This document shows positions 12,935-24,482 of a stretch of DNA of 64,000 bases, piece by piece. Source of the DNA: Seriola aureovittata (Eukaryota; Chordata; Actinopteri; Carangiformes; Carangidae); assembly GCF_021018895.1 (NCBI RefSeq), contig NC_079379.1:23373776-23437775 (forward strand), written 5' to 3'. Position 1 is the stretch's first letter. The number at the start of each line of letters is the position of its first letter. The position numbers and the translations under genes were made by a program. The notes beneath the pieces were generated by a model. That model saw nothing but the letters and a program-made list of their open reading frames with translations. It ran no database searches and was not told the DNA's origin.

Positions 12935-14765
12935 TGTGTAACTGCCACAACCTTACAGAGGTATCCTAATATCCTAATAAACTGCTTACATGAGGAAACA
13001 TTAGCAGGCCCTTATAAAAGGTGCAAGTATATCTGGAAATTCAAGTCATATTGTATTTGCAGCTTATTTACAGGCCCTTGTCTCTATGATGTTATTTCCT
13101 ACAGATTTCTACAGTCCAGTAATGAAATTACTGCTCAGAAAGGATTGTCAGAATGTCTGTCTGGGATCTGAGGCACCCTGCTTCTCTATTATACAAGTCC
13201 ACCAGATGTTATTAAATGATATATTTGAGTATTGCATGGACACTCTTCTTAAATTACATTTTTCTCCTTAGCTTTCTATGGGTTGTGTTTGGGTTTCAAA
13301 GAATTATTGAAATAGCCTCCTCTTTAATTTTCTACTCAATTAGAGATGTTTCTTTCAATGACATTGAAGCTCACCCTAATTTTCTGACTCGAACATTCAA
13401 AAGCTGACAGCATTTGTAATCTCTTACATCTCTTCATTCTGCCTCCACAATCTTTCCCCAACCCTCATCTGGTAAAAAAAAAAAGCAACTTAACAGCAGC
13501 TAAAAGTCTTGCTGGTTTCCAGGCGTCTGGTGGTTCAACTCATCGCTTTGCTGCAGTGATGACGACGTGTTTCTTCACTGTGACATTATTGCTGGGTGGT
13601 GTGTTTCCACAAGTAACAAAGGACACTTCTGACTACACCCAAGTTCCTGCTTGATGTATCTTAAGAGAGCTGTTTGGTTTATTTCTTAGCAGGTTTAATT
13701 TTAGATGTCTTCCATCTGTCTAAACTCTGTGTTACATCTATACAGGCTGTAAGTAAAAGGTGACATGGCCTCTCCATATACCGAGTTCATGAACAGTGCC
13801 TTGGCGACTCATCTGACCTCCATAAACAACAACACAAGACTGTGGGTCGGCCGTCTTTAACAGCACACATTCAAAATTCAAAATGTCCTCCTGCACCATA
13901 TCGAAATCATCACACTGGCTTTAATCTCTTAGACAAATTTAATTTAACTGTCCTTTAATGTACAACTCTCTTTCGTAATTGACTACCTTTTACCCAGCCT
14001 GCAGGCTCAACTGTTTGTTCTAACTCAACAATATAATTTTGTGGAAATCTGATTGTGCTCATTCCAGGATGTATTAATCTAAGAGCCCTAAGGACCCATT
14101 GTAGTAAAATACCAGTGTCATAAAATCAAACATATGTCCTGTTTATATATGCTGTATGTTTTTTAGAGCTGTGTGTTTTCAGGAAATTGCTCATAAAACC
14201 AAATGCTATTTATCCTCTGAGACATTTTAACAAATCCCTGGTGGTTTTTTCTCGTTGGTGGAGGGATGACATGAGAGCACCTACTCACATCTTCTCGTCT
14301 CCTGCTGAGCAGTGACAGTGCGACTTCAGTTACTGAGCGCAAAGTAAAACTTTGAATTCTTTCCCAGAGGACTGTAATGTTTGCTGGAGACAGCTCAATG
14401 TTGTTTGTAAGCCTGACTTAAACTCCTAAAACCCCAACTGGACCCACCACTGGGTCCTTCAATACAAATGCATGCTGCATGGACAAGCATTATTGTAAAT
14501 TCATTTTAAATTCTAGTCAAGATATCAAAGTTTCCATAGAAGCTCAGGCTGAATCTGACAAACTAGGAAGATGTGGAACAGGTTTCTATTAAATATACAA
14601 CATATGTTATTTAATGTAAACCTGACGGGGAAAATCAATGAGCCCAATATCTTTAAAACAACTGAAAGAATAACTGAAGCCATTCCGTATTACTGCACTC
14701 AAGATTTTCAATTAATGACATTTGGGCTATAATAGACAGGGTGGATTCACTCCGACCTGCCCACG

Positions 14766-14767
<2 letters not shown>
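12935..14767. other. non-coding stretch, no gene seen
   Basis: AT-rich sequence. Overlapping frames near 12,881-13,407 carry no recognisable domain, and the first begins inside the Tc1 remnant. Some of the flank may be further decayed transposon, but nothing is clear enough to call. Confidence 0.6.

Positions 14768-14812
<45 letters not shown>
14768..14812. repeat. (AC)n microsatellite
   Basis: About 22 uninterrupted AC units. Confidence 0.95.
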
Positions 14813-14814
<2 letters not shown>

Positions 14815-15042
14815 ACAGTCTACCTCTGTAGACTTTACACAGACTCACATTCACAAGTCATTTGCACAGAATATTTTACTTGCACTATATTTGTACTTTT
14901 CTTGTTTTTTTTCCTGTGGTATTTAGTGATGTCTGATGTTGCTGGGAGGTTTTTCCAAATTAAGAATTTCATTGCACTGTGTGACAGACTGTTTCCCGTA
15001 CAGACGACAATAAAGTTTGAATTGAATTGAATTGAAATGAAT
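14813..15042 (+). mobile_element. 3' end of a LINE-like retroposon
   Basis: The sequence AAGAATTTCATTGCACTGTG followed by GACAATAAAGTTTGAATTGA and then repeated GAATT units is the typical 3' end of several fish non-LTR retroposons, which finish in a short tandem repeat instead of poly(A). No reverse-transcriptase coding sequence is present, so this is a 5'-truncated copy. The exact clade is not determined. Confidence 0.6.
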
Positions 15043-17129
15043 TATGCGAAGGTCTCGCTGCCCACAGGCTGGGGATTTAAACAATGGCAACAGCGGGAAA
15101 ATTTGCCAAAAAAGACTTTCCACATTAGTACAAATCTGATGGGCCAGACTGCAATATAATGAAAGAAATGACTGGTACTTAAAAGCTGAAGCAAAATGTC
15201 AGAACATTTTTATATTATCACGCTTCACCACCCGGCCTCAGTAGTATCCTTGCACCATCTAATTTATAAACTCGCTTAGCAAAAATCCTTGTTAATAGAC
15301 AGCTGTTCAAGGCTGTACTAGAGAGTTTTTGAAAAATGTGGATCTTAAATTAACATGCTAAATTTTAAAAAATATGAAATAGGCCTAAAAAAGTGTAGCT
15401 TCAGTTTCTTTTTCTTTCTTTCTTTTTCTTTCTCACCCCAATTAGTTCTCTGACGTCATCCCTTCACGTCCTCCTCAGAAATGAGGTGCCACAGGACTCT
15501 TTGCTTGGTCCATTTACATTATAAATAAATAACATAACTGTTTCTAATCAGTACTTCAATGTCTATTTCATTGGTGATGATTTCAATTTCATATGCCCCA
15601 GGCTCCACGGTGCATTTATACACGAGTAATATTTACTTTTCAAAGAAAATATTGTTTGGATCAATGACTTCTCGTAATAATGATTACTTTTACACAACAT
15701 TTTAGTTTTATACAAATTATGATTCCATTACCAGAATCAAAGAAGTCAAATGTTGTTCTGTCATGTGGCGTGAAACATAGCATGAAGCTGATGTGACAGC
15801 GCACGGTAAACATTTGCCTAGAATAAATGGTGAGAATGTGCAATAAAAGGATGCCATTTTTCAGCAGTGCATAACAGCACACAGCCTTCCTGTTTGGCAT
15901 TGAACTAATGTTTATCTTTCCGTGTGGCTTTGGGACAAAAAAAAAAAAAAAAGGAACATACTGTCACGACAACCTCCAGCAACATGACTGGAGATGGGCC
16001 CATGCAAATGAACGCTATCAGAGACAAAGTGTGATAAATGTGCTGTCAATAGAGATAGTGCAGTGCCACATCACACTGCCCATCACAGCCCAAATGAGCC
16101 AAAAGAAATCTCTGAGGCCCTCACAGGCGGCATCACACATCATCTAAAGTGTACGTGACACGGTGCCGTGCTGCAGCGCCACGATAAACTGCATGAAGTT
16201 TTTCCTCTTACTTCTTCCTGACTACATTTTTTTTTTTTTATAAGATCTGGCCTTGTACATTATGGCTCTCTCTGCTGTAACATTTAAGAGAGAGTCATTT
16301 TAGTTTAAATACCCACTTTTAAAAATGCACCTGACCTTCTTGAATACGCAGTGCAGCCTGGGCTCCGGCCTGAAAATCGCTTTTCTAAATAAAAAAAAAA
16401 AGTACAACAGCCGATAGCAGACTGCTAAATTGTCAGTGAATAGTCTGTCATCTATTCTGAATAGGCTGTGATGGCAGACAATAACATACCTACAGCTCAA
16501 GCACTGCAATGTCCTATTAATTTTCTTGCCAAATCAATCCCACTTAAGCCCGCATAATGTCCCATTTGCAGCCTCAGTGGACATCTAAGGAAAATGAAAA
16601 GGTACTACACATGCCTGTTTGGAGTTATTGGTTGGTCTTGCCGTTCTCCTGTTTCCTTATCACTGCCAAGTATAGAATCCGTCAAATGGTCTATACCTGC
16701 AGAGACTTTCTCCCTGATGGCTGAGATTATTTCACTTCTCTGATGTGATTACTATTTTTGACCGGCCTGACAGGATGGGTAGCTGATTGCCTACATTCCC
16801 ATGGCTGCCGCGACAATAAGGGCCTGCTGCTGCAAAAATTACAAGAGGTTTTTTAAGTGGTTTTCAGGGCCACACTAGAATATGCTGCAGCCCCAAGTGG
16901 CTGTGTGAGACAATGGTTTAAATTTAACAAAGTCTGAAAAGCTTCATTACTGTTTTTGTAGTGTGAACACTGACATTGAGATGGTTCCTGAATCCTGATT
17001 TTTATGACCTGGACGTCGACTGACAAGATCAACAATCACATAAATTAAAGACAAAGACTGAGTTGTGATTTCAGATGGATTTAACTATAAAACGAACATT
17101 GGAAGAGACAGACTATATTTCTTTTTTTT
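15043..17129. other. non-coding stretch, no gene seen
   Basis: A (TTTC)-rich tract lies at 15,403-15,434, an A run at 15,939-15,952 and T/A runs near 16,230 and 16,390. No exon or element recognised. Confidence 0.65.
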
Positions 17130-17275
17130 AAGGTTATTTTTTACAGGCTTTTGCTTTGAGAGAGAGAGAGAGAGAGAGAGAGCATGACATGCAACAAAGG
17201 GCCACATGCTGGACTCAGGCCACCAGGACAAGGACTAAGCCAAAGGTTCGCGCTCCACCAGGTGAGCACTTATGA
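17130..17275 (-). mobile_element. decayed SINE, reverse orientation
   Basis: After a (GA)n run (17,158-17,182) the sequence GCATGACATGCAACAAAGGG, then GGACTCAGGCCACCAGGA and GGACTAAGCC, parallels the reverse-oriented SINE copies inside the array. There the same order reads AATGACATGCAGCGAAAGG, then CGAGCCGGGGCC, then GAGGACTGTAGCC. The box B region has decayed. The (GA)n probably grew from the GAGAGAGACA stretch of the SINE body. Confidence 0.6.
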
Positions 17276-18724
17276 ACACTAACTGAAGCTCCTAATCTGT
17301 ATCTGCAGGATTATATAATTGCATGAATACAGTGTGTACAGGTGTTCCTAATAGAGTTCTGTACTTTATATACACACTCATATACTCATAATAGAGGTTA
17401 ACAGACCAATTTTGTTTACCCTAAAGCAGCTGTGCTGGATGTTGCCTGCAGGCATACGGCGTCTCCCTGAAACTATTGACCTAGCTGCAGTTTTTTTTTA
17501 ATGTTTTGCTCTCTTGCAGTGGAACAGGTGAATGTCCCACCTGGCAGCAAGTGGAAACTCAAAGCTTTTATCTTAAGTACCTGGCAATCAAATGCCAAAA
17601 GGATAACAGCAGGTAAAACTCTGCAGTTGGTGAGTCGAACTCTCTCTGGACCCATTACCATTCAAGAGACATTTTGTTTTTTACTCTATAAAACTGAAAA
17701 GAAATTAAAGTACATTTTTACTGAGAAATCAACGTATCGCTGGTGTTTGTTTGATTGTTTTGACATAAAACAAAGACTGTTTTTCCCCCCTGCACGTGCT
17801 CTACAGGGGGCTTTCTTTTTGGTCTGACTTTAATATATATTTGTTTATATATATTCTTATTATTTATTTATGTTATTATTACGGTACTGTAATTCGATTA
17901 ATGCAATATCTGTGTGGGTGGACACTAAAACAATTACCTAATGCTATCATTCCATGCATAGCTCCTTTTTGTGACTGACATTCCTGAATAGGTGATGAAG
18001 AGGTGATGTCTGCTTCTGTGTTTTGATGGTGAAGGATTATATCTCTACCATATGCAACACCACGTGCTGTTCAGCTGAATAAGTGAATTCAGTGACAGTG
18101 TGAGAAGGAAATTACAGTATCATAACATACACGTATCCTCTTTTTTTTTTTCTTCCTACGTTCAGCAAAGAAGACCACCAGGGTCAGAGCCGCAGGCAGA
18201 GTTGAGCAGTTGTTTGTGGAATACAGGAGGGAAAATAAATAACACTACACAGAGACACACCTGCTAAATGTCAGACGCACCAGTGCAACCAATCAAAGTG
18301 TCTGTGCTGGGATTGCTGGGCTCCTGGAATCCCACCAAAAAAAAAGGTTTATTATTCTTCCTTGTTTTTTTTTTTTTTGGCACCCGAACACACAAAATAG
18401 AAACTTCATTCAATTGTCAAAATGTTAGGACCTTATCAGAATGACTATTATTATTTCTATATTTCATATTACACACCATCATTTTATTAAAACACTGACA
18501 ATTTTGTTTTCTTTAATACAATGTTCCTATATAAACAAAACTAACTTAAACATTTAACGCTATGTGACTCAAAGTGAGACTCATATTTTACAGCAAAACA
18601 CACAATTTATTCTCTCTTTTAGGAAATGATGTACTTTAAGCAATGAGCCCGAGCCTGAAGGATTCCTCTCAGCGTTATCTCTATTCCATGAGTGGTCTGG
18701 CCCTGGAGTCACCATGGCAACACC
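17276..18724. other. non-coding stretch, no gene seen
   Basis: The 108-codon frame at 17,501-17,827 has no domain or splice support. T-rich runs occur near 18,140-18,152 and 18,366-18,378. Confidence 0.65.
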
Positions 18725-19218
18725 TGTCGCGGTTTGCCCTCACAGGATTGTTTATGTTGAATCTTGGTTTGAACTTTTCGTGCTTCGACTCTTTCTGTTT
18801 GGATGTTTGTTCCTTTCCTGGTTTATTTTGAAATTCTGCTTCCCTTGTGAGTCTGGTGTTAGTTTTACTTCCTGTGTTTGTTCTGTTTCCTCCCTCGTTG
18901 ATTGTCTGCCCCCCCCCTCCTATGTGTTTCACCTGTGTTTAATTACCCTTGCCTCCCTTGTGTCTATTTCGTCTCTGTGCTCCCCTTTGTCTTTGTCACT
19001 TCGTCGTGTTTTCCGTTCCGTGCTCTGTTACCCTCGTCTTTTCTACACTTCTGTTTGTGGCTGTTTCTGATTTTCCTGAGTTTGATTTTCTGGAGTTTGC
19101 TTCCTGATGGACTACTTATGAGTTTTGTTTGGACGTTGTTATATTAAAGCCCTTCCATCGCACCTCCCCGCTTCCTGTGCTGCTTGCGTTTGGACCCAGC
19201 CATCCTTCAAACCTGACA
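18725..19218 (+). mobile_element. solo LTR (494 bp) with 5-bp target duplication
   Basis: The element begins TGTCGCGG and ends CCTGACA, giving TG...CA termini with short inverted ends. The 5 bases ACACC stand directly before it (18,720-18,724) and directly after it (19,219-19,223), a perfect target site duplication. Inside is a C/T-rich region and an ATTAAA at 19,143-19,148 about 70 bp before the end, as expected of the polyadenylation signal in an LTR. There is no internal coding region or second LTR, so it is a solo LTR left by recombination. The superfamily is undetermined; 5-bp duplications occur in Ty3/gypsy and in others. Confidence 0.8.
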
Positions 19219-20179
19219 ACACCTTAATCGCAGGTGGGCCTGCACAGCTGACTGAGATTTGCTAATTAGACTGCTGCTCTGATCTCTGTGGCATTTACTG
19301 AACACTTGATTGAAATTTCTCTGAAACTCCTGATATGTGCTCTATCTCTACAGCACAACCATGTTTTTAACTCATTTCATTGCTAAAAAAAAACCCAAAT
19401 TGAGTCATCGTTTATGCCTTTAGCGTAATGATCTACGGGTTTTATATTTATTCCCCAACACAAAGTCACTCTTCTAGTTCTCGGGAGCTACTGTGTGGTC
19501 TATGGGCAGTCTCCTACGGCCGAGGCAGGGGGCGCATAATGCAGGTCGGCGCTCCATCTGAGGTTTAGTAGAAGAAGCAGAATGTTGGATGTTCAGGACG
19601 TGGGGGAGAGCTTCGGCCAAATGTGGCTGGTGGTCGTAGCTTTTAAAGAGAGTGTTTGCCAAACACCCGCAGGTCGCCGAGGTAGCGTGGTGATCCTGCA
19701 CCAGTTAGACGGGGATGTTTAGATTGGTTGCCAATACAACTGTAGCGTGTGGTGCACGCAGAGAAAAGAGAGTCTGGTTCAGACTTTGGGACCGACATGG
19801 TGCAGGCTTCAAAAGTCACAGCTACACTTCTATAAACAGATGTTCTTTTACTTTAATGGATCTTTCATGTCATCGCAGATATAAATCTGAGAGTTGAATT
19901 CTCAAAACCGTCATGATTAATGCCAGTTTATGACAGGTGAGAATACACAGCATCCTAACATTAATTATCACTGTGCATCTATTAAAAACCTTAGTAATAT
20001 TCTAATACTTGAAATTCTGCTATTTAAATGAGACATAGGCTGTGTCCCAATGCAGGGGCCCTTCAGAGGACGCGGTCGATGAAGGCGTGGCCCTTCGTGG
20101 CTGTTGTACCGAAATGTGACGTCTTGGTCTACAGTTCACAAGACAACACCTTCAAAATGAAGATTTTCTTTTCTTTTTA

Positions 20180-20181
<2 letters not shown>

Positions 20182-20235
<54 letters not shown>
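20182..20235. repeat. (AC)n microsatellite
   Basis: About 27 uninterrupted AC units. Confidence 0.95.
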
Positions 20236-20240
<5 letters not shown>

Positions 20241-20382
20241 CTCCTCTCACACTGCTGTGCTTATACGGCTTAGACTTCAGCTGACTGTTTATCATGATTC
20301 CAAGTGAGACACTTGAATGCCTCATAAACTCCTCATACACTTAAGCCCATTTAAGTCCTCACACTTTAACCTTCATTTCAAC

Positions 20383-20385
<3 letters not shown>

Positions 20386-20421
<36 letters not shown>
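20386..20421. repeat. (TA)n microsatellite
   Basis: About 17 TA units. Confidence 0.95.
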
Positions 20422-20425
<4 letters not shown>

Positions 20426-20639
20426 TTGCCCCCTTCATCCCGTTCTCATTATTCCAACTCCTCCAGCTGCTCCTTCATACAAAGTTAAGCCAGTAATGCA
20501 GCATAGCTCCCAGCCATCCATCAAGAAATGCTGTTCAGCCCTCAGCCACATATGAAGCAACAGAGTCCAGCTCAAACCTTTTCCAGCAGTGCAGCTCAGC
20601 ATCAGCTCTTCAGCAGCCAGCAATCACAATTTCTGTCTT

Positions 20640-21110
20640 TTTTTTTATTTATTCCTCATGCAGATGAACCGTCTAATTGACATTTGTATATTTATGACAT
20701 GAATACAAAGTACTGAAACTGACAGCTTCACTGTTTACAGACGTAAATATAAAACACTGTGCACCGTGGCCCTCTCCTGCTCCGAGCCCCGTCTGAGAGG
20801 TTCAGGGTGAAGACATTACACTCCACTCACGTAACACACCTGCTGCTGTGAGAGAGCAAGGACTGTAATAATTACGCACTGTGAAAGTCCCAAAGAGCGA
20901 GCAGAGCGGGAACGAGAGGCAAAATAACCCAGTGAGCCACGGCGGTGAAGGTATCACATGGTGCGCACGTACACACACACACACACACACATACACACAC
21001 ACACACACGGCGGGGACGGCCGTCACTGGTCGTTACACACTGTCTCCAAGAACCTGGTGCAAACAGGTGAGAAGAGAGACTGAGCATGTGACAGCTGCAG
21101 AAGGAGGCTA
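20640..21110 (+). repeat. arm A of a ~480-bp inverted duplication
   Basis: This stretch recurs in reverse complement at 27,929-28,423. Shared landmarks in order are TTTATTTATTCCTCATGCAG, CTGTTTACAGACGTAAATAT, GGCCCTCTCCTGCTCCGAGC, CAAAGAGCGAGCAGAGCGGG, a CA microsatellite (20,970-21,008) and GCAGAAGGAGGCTA. Both copies carry the CA repeat at the same place, so it predates the duplication. No transposon termini or coding sequence were recognised. It may be an unclassified interspersed repeat or a local inverted duplication. Confidence 0.85.
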
Positions 21111-23470
21111 CGAGAATTTACTTATTTTCCCATGAAAAGGCCCAAAGGCGACACAAGCAGACTACTTGACTACTGTAAGTGAATTATTTAAACCGCATTT
21201 GTAATGGGAAATAATCTGAAGCTTTTTGATCCACATAAGTAGTTTCCCTTTGACAGAAAAAGCAAACAGACTTCAAAATTTAGTTTGACTTTTAAAGTGA
21301 CTTGTAGGTAAAAGACGTCACTTATCACCCAATTTTAACTTCCTCTCACTTGCATGAGGCTTGACAGCAATTTTCAGCTCATTGTGTTGGTTTTACAGCC
21401 TTCAGCTTCACTGTGTCGCTTCACTCTCACAGCTCCAGCGGTTTCCAGCTGTTTTCAAGCAGAAAAAAACTCAACTTAATGAAACTGTTAAAGAATTTAA
21501 TATCACGAATACGGTGACCAAAACTATCAGTGACATCTTGATTGGTCGTTAGGTTGGCGACTGGTCGACTGCTCCGTCCCGCCTGCTGTCGGTCCGGAGA
21601 GCCTCTTCAGTGAGAAGGAGGAGAGAGAGAAGGTTTGTCCAAACAGTCACAACATATTTCGCGCCGGCTGCTTTTAAGTAGTTAAAGGGCTTCAAGAGTC
21701 GCCAACTATAGCGAGAAGATCACTAAATTGTCAGCACTAGTCAACAGTGTTGATGAAAACTGGCCTCGTGTTATTTACAATATGACATCGGTGAAGTTAT
21801 TTAGTTATTTATTTAGGTTTTTATTTTTCTTTAAATTTTTATTTTGTAAATTCTACTGACGTGAACATAATAAGGAATAATAAAAAAAAATGTAATAAAA
21901 CAGTGTGGTCCACCATGAGCTGCCAGAGCTCTGTTATTATAGATGTGTGTTCAGATTTCGTACATTTGTGGTTGGTGTCAGATGATTAATCACATAACGG
22001 TGATGGACGCTGATTGGAGGGGGCCCCTGGCAGTTTTTTTGCCCAGGGCCCCACCGGACTCTTGACTCTCCGCTGGTAAGACGTCGGTGTTTTGTTCCCA
22101 GCTCTTGGATTAGATTCGTCACTTCCTCGACGTGACTGTGGCCGACCCCAGAATTTTATTTGAGTAAACTGGTTAAATTGACCGTGCGGTCCCGAGGTCT
22201 GTGAGAATTAGACTGGTGGTGCTTTTTCATGAAGATCTCACCTAATGCAGCTTTGAAGTGACATTCTTGTTAATCCACATAGGTTTCAATTTCAACCCAA
22301 AAGTCACTGCCTGAGAAAGCAGAACTCTATTTAGAGTCTGAGCCGCTAAATTATTTCCCCGTTGCTTCTTCCATGAGTTTTCTTTCTTGCTGCAGATTCT
22401 TAACATTGTGTGAAAGCTTCATTTCTGATGGCGATCTTGGATTCAGAGGCACTTGCGACGCTTCTTGACCCGTGAGGAGAATTGTATGTAAATGACTTGA
22501 TGTATTACCTCCACCTTCACAATGCAGAGCACACTTCTGCAACACAAAGTGCATTTCTGAGTGAAGTGCTTACTGGTGTGAACAGTCCAGGCTGGGTGAT
22601 TTGACTGATAATTCATGTCTCTGGAGGAGGGGGGGGGGGGTCAAATGAAAGAAAGACCTCAGTGTGTCAGGCAATCCACTCGCTCAAACTGTTAATGTTA
22701 ATCTTTCCCCTGCCGTCCCAGAGATGTAAGTCATTACATCAGCCTGAAGAGAGGATCCTGCAGAGAAAAAGGAAGCGCTGGTTAACGATGTGAAGAGAGG
22801 GGAGGATAACAGTCATGACAGGACAAAGGGGAAGTGACCGTGACTTGACAGTCCACTGTAGAAATGTTTCATTATGCAATTGTTCCTTTTAGATTTTGCC
22901 ATCAGTTCCTTAAGCACTAAATTCCCTGTTGCTTCCCAACAAATGGCTTTTCACAAGATTAGTATCCAACGGTTTTGTCCCATTTGTGCCGTCGTGAAGT
23001 ATTAAACTGGAGCAAATCCCCACCTCTATTAGAATAGGTCAATCTCGCTAAATGATTCTCTTCCAATTGATTCGTTCTCTCTCCTGGAAAACATGAGAGC
23101 GATTTCCAACTCAAGAAATCTCACTTTCAGCAGTTGGCTACCGGTGCAACATGTCTGACCGGCGGCTCGTCTTCTGTGTCACTGGGCAGTGTCCGAAGCC
23201 AATTGTCACACTTCGAGAAGCTTTGAATTTCAATCCAGTGTTTCCTCGTGGCACCTCAGTAACCACCACCAATACTGTGTCTATCTTCCTCCTATTTATG
23301 GATCACAAGGCACAAGACGGGAACTGATGGGGGAGTGTTGAGTTTCACACAGGTTCACACAAACTGAGACTCAGAGACAAATGTCTGGATAGTAGTACAT
23401 CAAGGGCACAAAGAGCTAACACAGCTAACATTAACTCCAGGTATTCATGATGGATTCCCAGGGGATGATT
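21111..23470. other. non-coding stretch, no gene seen
   Basis: No exon recognised. It contains a G run at 22,630-22,640. Similarity to the other arm's flank stops close to 21,110. Confidence 0.6.
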
Positions 23471-23550
23471 CTTAAAGTTCATCTCCAGACATGTTTTAAA
23501 CAATGTAAAACATGGTTTTCACACATAAAAAAAAAAATATATATATATAC

Positions 23551-23591
<41 letters not shown>

Positions 23592-24482
23592 GGGAAACTG
23601 GGGCTGGAAGCTCATCTACACTTACTTCCTCATTGAGAAATCTGGATCGGGCCTTGTGCCCCGCCCACCACCTGTTGCTCCAGGTGGACAGGTGAGAGAG
23701 CAGAGAGCATCAAGATGGTGAGAGGAGGAAACATCAGAGAGACTCAGCCACATGTTTGATCCTCAGTCAGACCCAGACTCAGAGGAGGAGTCTGAGACCA
23801 GAACCAGAGACTAGCAGACGGATCAGAACGGTTAGCATAGTTAGCAATGTTTATTTGTTTATGTTGTTTGTTAGCTTGTAACTGGCAGTGGCTTACACAG
23901 TGTTAGCGGTTGTGTTAATGTAAAATATCTCTCTCTCTCTCTCTGTACTGACAAGGTTTCAGGTTTATTTAGCCCCGCCCCCCTGTTCCAACAGGTTCAC
24001 AGGATTTGGTTCTTTAGGTTTGACGTATGAAACCCTGGCTGCCTGAATCATGGAAACCTTCTCGGTACAGGGAGCGAGAGTTTGCATTAGCACATCTGCT
24101 AACATTGCGTCAGCCACTGCCAGTTACAAGCTAACAAGCGACATAAACAAATAACTAGCTTAATGCTCTGATACGTCTTCGTCTGGTCACAACAAACTCC
24201 TGAGTCTGACTCAAACATGTGGCAGCGTCTCTCTGATGTTTCCTCCTCTAACCATCTTCATCCTCTCTGCTCTTTCACCTGTCTCACCTGGAGCAAGCAG
24301 GTGGCGATGGGCGGGGCACGAGGCCTAGTCCAGATTTCTCAACGAGGAAGTAAGTTCTAGATGTGCCTCCGGCCCCAGATTTTATTTTTTATTCTTTTTC
24401 TTTTTTATGTGGGAAAGCAGGTTCAACAAAATAGAATATTATTTTTAAATAGTTTTAAACATGTCCGGAGAGGAACTAAAAG
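23471..24482. mobile_element. ~1-kb foldback element, ~450-500-bp inverted arms
   Basis: The left arm (about 23,471-23,962) and right arm (about 24,046-24,482) are imperfect reverse complements over nearly their whole length, leaving a loop of about 83 bp. Matching landmarks on the left, read toward the centre, are CATCTCCAGACATGTTTTAA, CACTTACTTCCTCATTGAGA, GTTAGCTTGTAACTGGCAGT and ACTGACAAGGTTTC. Each has a reverse-complement partner on the right. The left arm has gained a TA microsatellite (23,527-23,591) where the right has a T-rich tract. No coding sequence is present. A related single arm at 41,075-41,475 shows that it is a dispersed element family. Confidence 0.8.

Larger units (their letters stand above)
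19224..20639. other. non-coding stretch with microsatellites
   Basis: No gene recognised. The part 19,480-19,720 is more GC-rich than its surroundings but shows no open frame with a recognisable domain. A long CA repeat and a TA repeat follow. Confidence 0.6.
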
